DNA of 6,763 nt. It comes from JACRPI01 sp041671005 (GTDB taxonomy: Archaea > Nanobdellota > Nanobdellia > Woesearchaeales > DSVV01). The first letter of the stretch is position 1. Each line of letters begins with the position of its first letter. The DNA lies in assembly GCA_041671005.1 (NCBI GenBank), contig JBAZCJ010000079.1:1-6763 (forward strand), in the 5' to 3' direction. Of the stretch, positions 5,628-6,763 are shown in pieces. A program made the position numbers and the translations under genes. Under the pieces are notes generated by a model that was not told the DNA's origin, did no database searches, and saw only the letters and a program-made list of their open reading frames with translations.

Positions 5628-6171
5628 AGCACGAATCATTATTGAAATGCTTGGTGCACCTAAAGAACATATTCAAGACACACTCAAGGGATATATTGAA
5701 AAAATTAAAACAGAAGAAAAAAATATGACTGTACGACAAGTGGACTATGCTGAACCAAAAGAATCCAATGCCCTTTTCAGTGTTTTTGCAGAACTTGAAA
5801 TTGATTTTCATGATATGCCTGCATTAACTTACTTTTGTTTTGATTATATGCCTAGTTCTATAGAGATTTATGAACCAGAAGAGATAACATACAGCTGTAA
5901 TGACTTCACTGACTTTATGAATGATCTACAAGCAAGACTCCATAAGTTTGATAGACTTATAAAAAATCTTTCTGCAGAAAACAAAGTTATCAAGAAAAAT
6001 GGATTAACCCTTGCACGTAACATAGTTATTGCAACTCTTGAAGCAACTCCAAAATCATTAGCAGAAATAAGCAAGCGATCTGGTATGCCTGAGGAACATA
6101 TAAAAAAATTCATCAATATTCTTCTTCAAGAAGGCAAAATTAAAGAAAAAGACGAAAAATATAGTTTGTAA
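5611..6171 (+). CDS. Cytosolic coiled-coil / winged-helix protein, function unknown
   Basis: 186 residues starting MKNIIKARIIIEMLGAPKEH. In-frame GTG 5548 and ATG 5554 would add 19-21 residues with no sensible fold and a longer overlap, so ATG 5611 is preferred. The purine run gaggag (5604-5609) sits too close to it for a classical Shine-Dalgarno site. Residues 1-35 look like an amphipathic helical unit, then an alpha/beta region (40-95) with AEPKESNALFSVFAELEIDF and FCFDYMPSSIEIYEPEE. Residues 103-130 form a probable coiled coil (LQARLHKFDRLIKNLSAENK). Residues 133-186 are a likely winged-helix domain (SLAEISKRSGMPEEHIKKFI, then EGKIKEKDEKYSL as the wing). No signal peptide or membrane helix. 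I recognise the overall form as a recurring uncharacterised DPANN-archaeal protein, from memory only. A DNA-binding or adaptor role is inferred from the C-terminal fold. Translation is probably coupled to the surface protein gene it overlaps. Confidence 0.8.
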   Translation: MKNIIKARIIIEMLGAPKEHIQDTLKGYIEKIKTEEKNMTVRQVDYAEPKESNALFSVFAELEIDFHDMPALTYFCFDYMPSSIEIYEPEEITYSCNDFTDFMNDLQARLHKFDRLIKNLSAENKVIKKNGLTLARNIVIATLEATPKSLAEISKRSGMPEEHIKKFINILLQEGKIKEKDEKYSL

Positions 6172-6178
6172 AAAAATA

Positions 6179-6184
6179 TTTTTT
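6179..6184 (+). terminator. Short T-tract, possible terminator
   Basis: A six-T run eight bases after the TAA at 6171, preceded by an A tract so the sequence is partly self-complementary. It may end the lamin-tail/winged-helix transcript, but the run is short and in AT-rich DNA. Confidence 0.3.
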
Positions 6185-6208
6185 ATTATATGATATACTT
6201 CTCAAAAG

Positions 6209-6217
6209 ATTAATATA
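6209..6217 (+). promoter_or_regulatory. Possible TATA-like box for the 6240 gene
   Basis: The sequence attaatata is centred about 27 bases before ATG 6240, preceded by the purine-rich aaaag of a possible BRE. This is the same spacing as at the lamin-tail and Kazal genes and implies a leaderless mRNA. The aggat at 6220-6224 is too far from the ATG to be a useful ribosome binding site. Confidence 0.4.
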
Positions 6218-6239
6218 CCAGGATTTCTTAAATTAGACT

Positions 6240-6763
6240 ATGGACATAGTTTCACTTATTGGGAATCCTGTTGTGTGGGTTATTATAGCAATTATTATTA
6301 TTGCTCTTGTTTATACACTCAAATCATATCTTTCTATTCTTGCATCTTCTTTGTTTTATGATTATATCATTGATGGTGGACTCTCTTTTGCAGATAATTT
6401 TGTTGCAGGTGTTGGACTTACAGGATTTGATGTAGGAGATTGGATTGCTGCAGTTATTATTTTTATGAGATATAGAAAACAAGCAGGGGTAGGATGGGCA
6501 CTCCTTTTTGCTGCAGAAGCTGCAAATTTAGGATTATCTCTCATCCCTGGAATTGGTGAACCCATAGAGTGGTTTTTCAATATTTTTCCAATCATAACTA
6601 TAGTTATGATATACAAACAATCCCAAGCAAATTCTGTTTATTCTCCAGTAATTGAATGCTATGATTATCTCAAAGATGAAAATCCTGATGCTGCTGAACA
6701 ATGGAAAGGTGCTGTTGATAAAATTAAACAATATTATAATTCTCTCGATTATGAAGATTTAGG
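6240..6763 (+). CDS. Multi-helix membrane protein, function unknown (3' end outside window)
   Basis: The frame is open from ATG 6240 to the edge, 174 codons without a stop, so the gene continues to the right. The start has a leaderless-type promoter spacing. A hydrophobic N-terminal helix (about 10-26) is followed by an amphipathic stretch (30-50), then three hydrophobic segments: 64-78 (DVGDWIAAVIIFMRY), 83-103 (GVGWALLFAAEAANLGLSLI) and 109-125 (IEWFFNIFPIITIVMIY). The turn between the last two is IPGIGEPIEW, rich in Gly and Pro. From about 128 the protein becomes polar and probably helical (SPVIECYDYLKDENPDAAEQ, then KIKQYYNSLDYEDL), a soluble tail reaching the edge. I do not recognise the family. 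The opposite strand also has open frames here, but they lack coherent protein character and the plus frame has the promoter and a sensible membrane topology. Confidence 0.75.
   Translation, partial: MDIVSLIGNPVVWVIIAIIIIALVYTLKSYLSILASSLFYDYIIDGGLSFADNFVAGVGLTGFDVGDWIAAVIIFMRYRKQAGVGWALLFAAEAANLGLSLIPGIGEPIEWFFNIFPIITIVMIYKQSQANSVYSPVIECYDYLKDENPDAAEQWKGAVDKIKQYYNSLDYEDL

Noticed and set aside
5584..6116. Two minus-strand open frames inside the winged-helix gene
   Set aside because: They are Phe/Ser/Cys-rich shadows of the plus-strand protein, with no upstream signals.
6362..6731. Two overlapping minus-strand open frames near the right edge
   Set aside because: They are antisense to the continuous plus-strand membrane protein from ATG 6240, which has a promoter at the right spacing and a sensible topology.

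Overview
The window looks like a piece of a small, AT-rich archaeal genome, most likely a DPANN-type archaeon (Woesearchaeota/Pacearchaeota-like). The sequence signs are archaeal TATA-like boxes about 27 bases upstream of several start codons (leaderless style) alongside a few genes with Shine-Dalgarno sites, T-tract ends without hairpins, and several protein types I associate with that group: a DUF5652-like micro-protein, a 'conserved TM helix' MscS-related membrane protein, a lamin-tail surface protein and a coiled-coil plus winged-helix protein. The lineage is an inference; there is no rRNA or other marker gene here.

Layout. 2-370 (+) is the C-terminal end of an SGNH/GDSL-type hydrolase. 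514-1445 (+) is a membrane-anchored, Cys-rich extracytoplasmic protein of unknown function, interrupted by a 10-N assembly gap at 631-640 whose nominal length breaks the frame. 1488-2042 (+) is a lipoprotein with a Kazal-type protease-inhibitor domain. 2140-2820 (+) is a five-helix MscS-related membrane protein with its own promoter and Shine-Dalgarno site. 2943-3128 (-) is a 61-residue DUF5652-like membrane protein, convergent with the previous gene and divergent from the next. 3234-5627 (+) is a 797-residue surface protein with a signal peptide, lamin-tail domain, several beta-sandwich regions and a C-terminal membrane anchor. 5611-6171 (+) overlaps its end by 17 bases and encodes a cytosolic coiled-coil/winged-helix protein. 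6240-6763 (+) is a membrane protein running off the right edge.

As a whole, most of the genes encode products that face or sit in the cell envelope: a hydrolase, an anchored Cys-rich protein, a protease inhibitor, a channel-like protein and a large beta-rich adhesin-like protein. The simplest reading is a cell-surface gene neighbourhood. Direct cooperation between the products is not shown, apart from the tight overlap of the lamin-tail gene and the winged-helix gene. I see no tRNA, rRNA, CRISPR array, insertion sequence or other mobile element. No intergenic stretch exceeds 150 bases.
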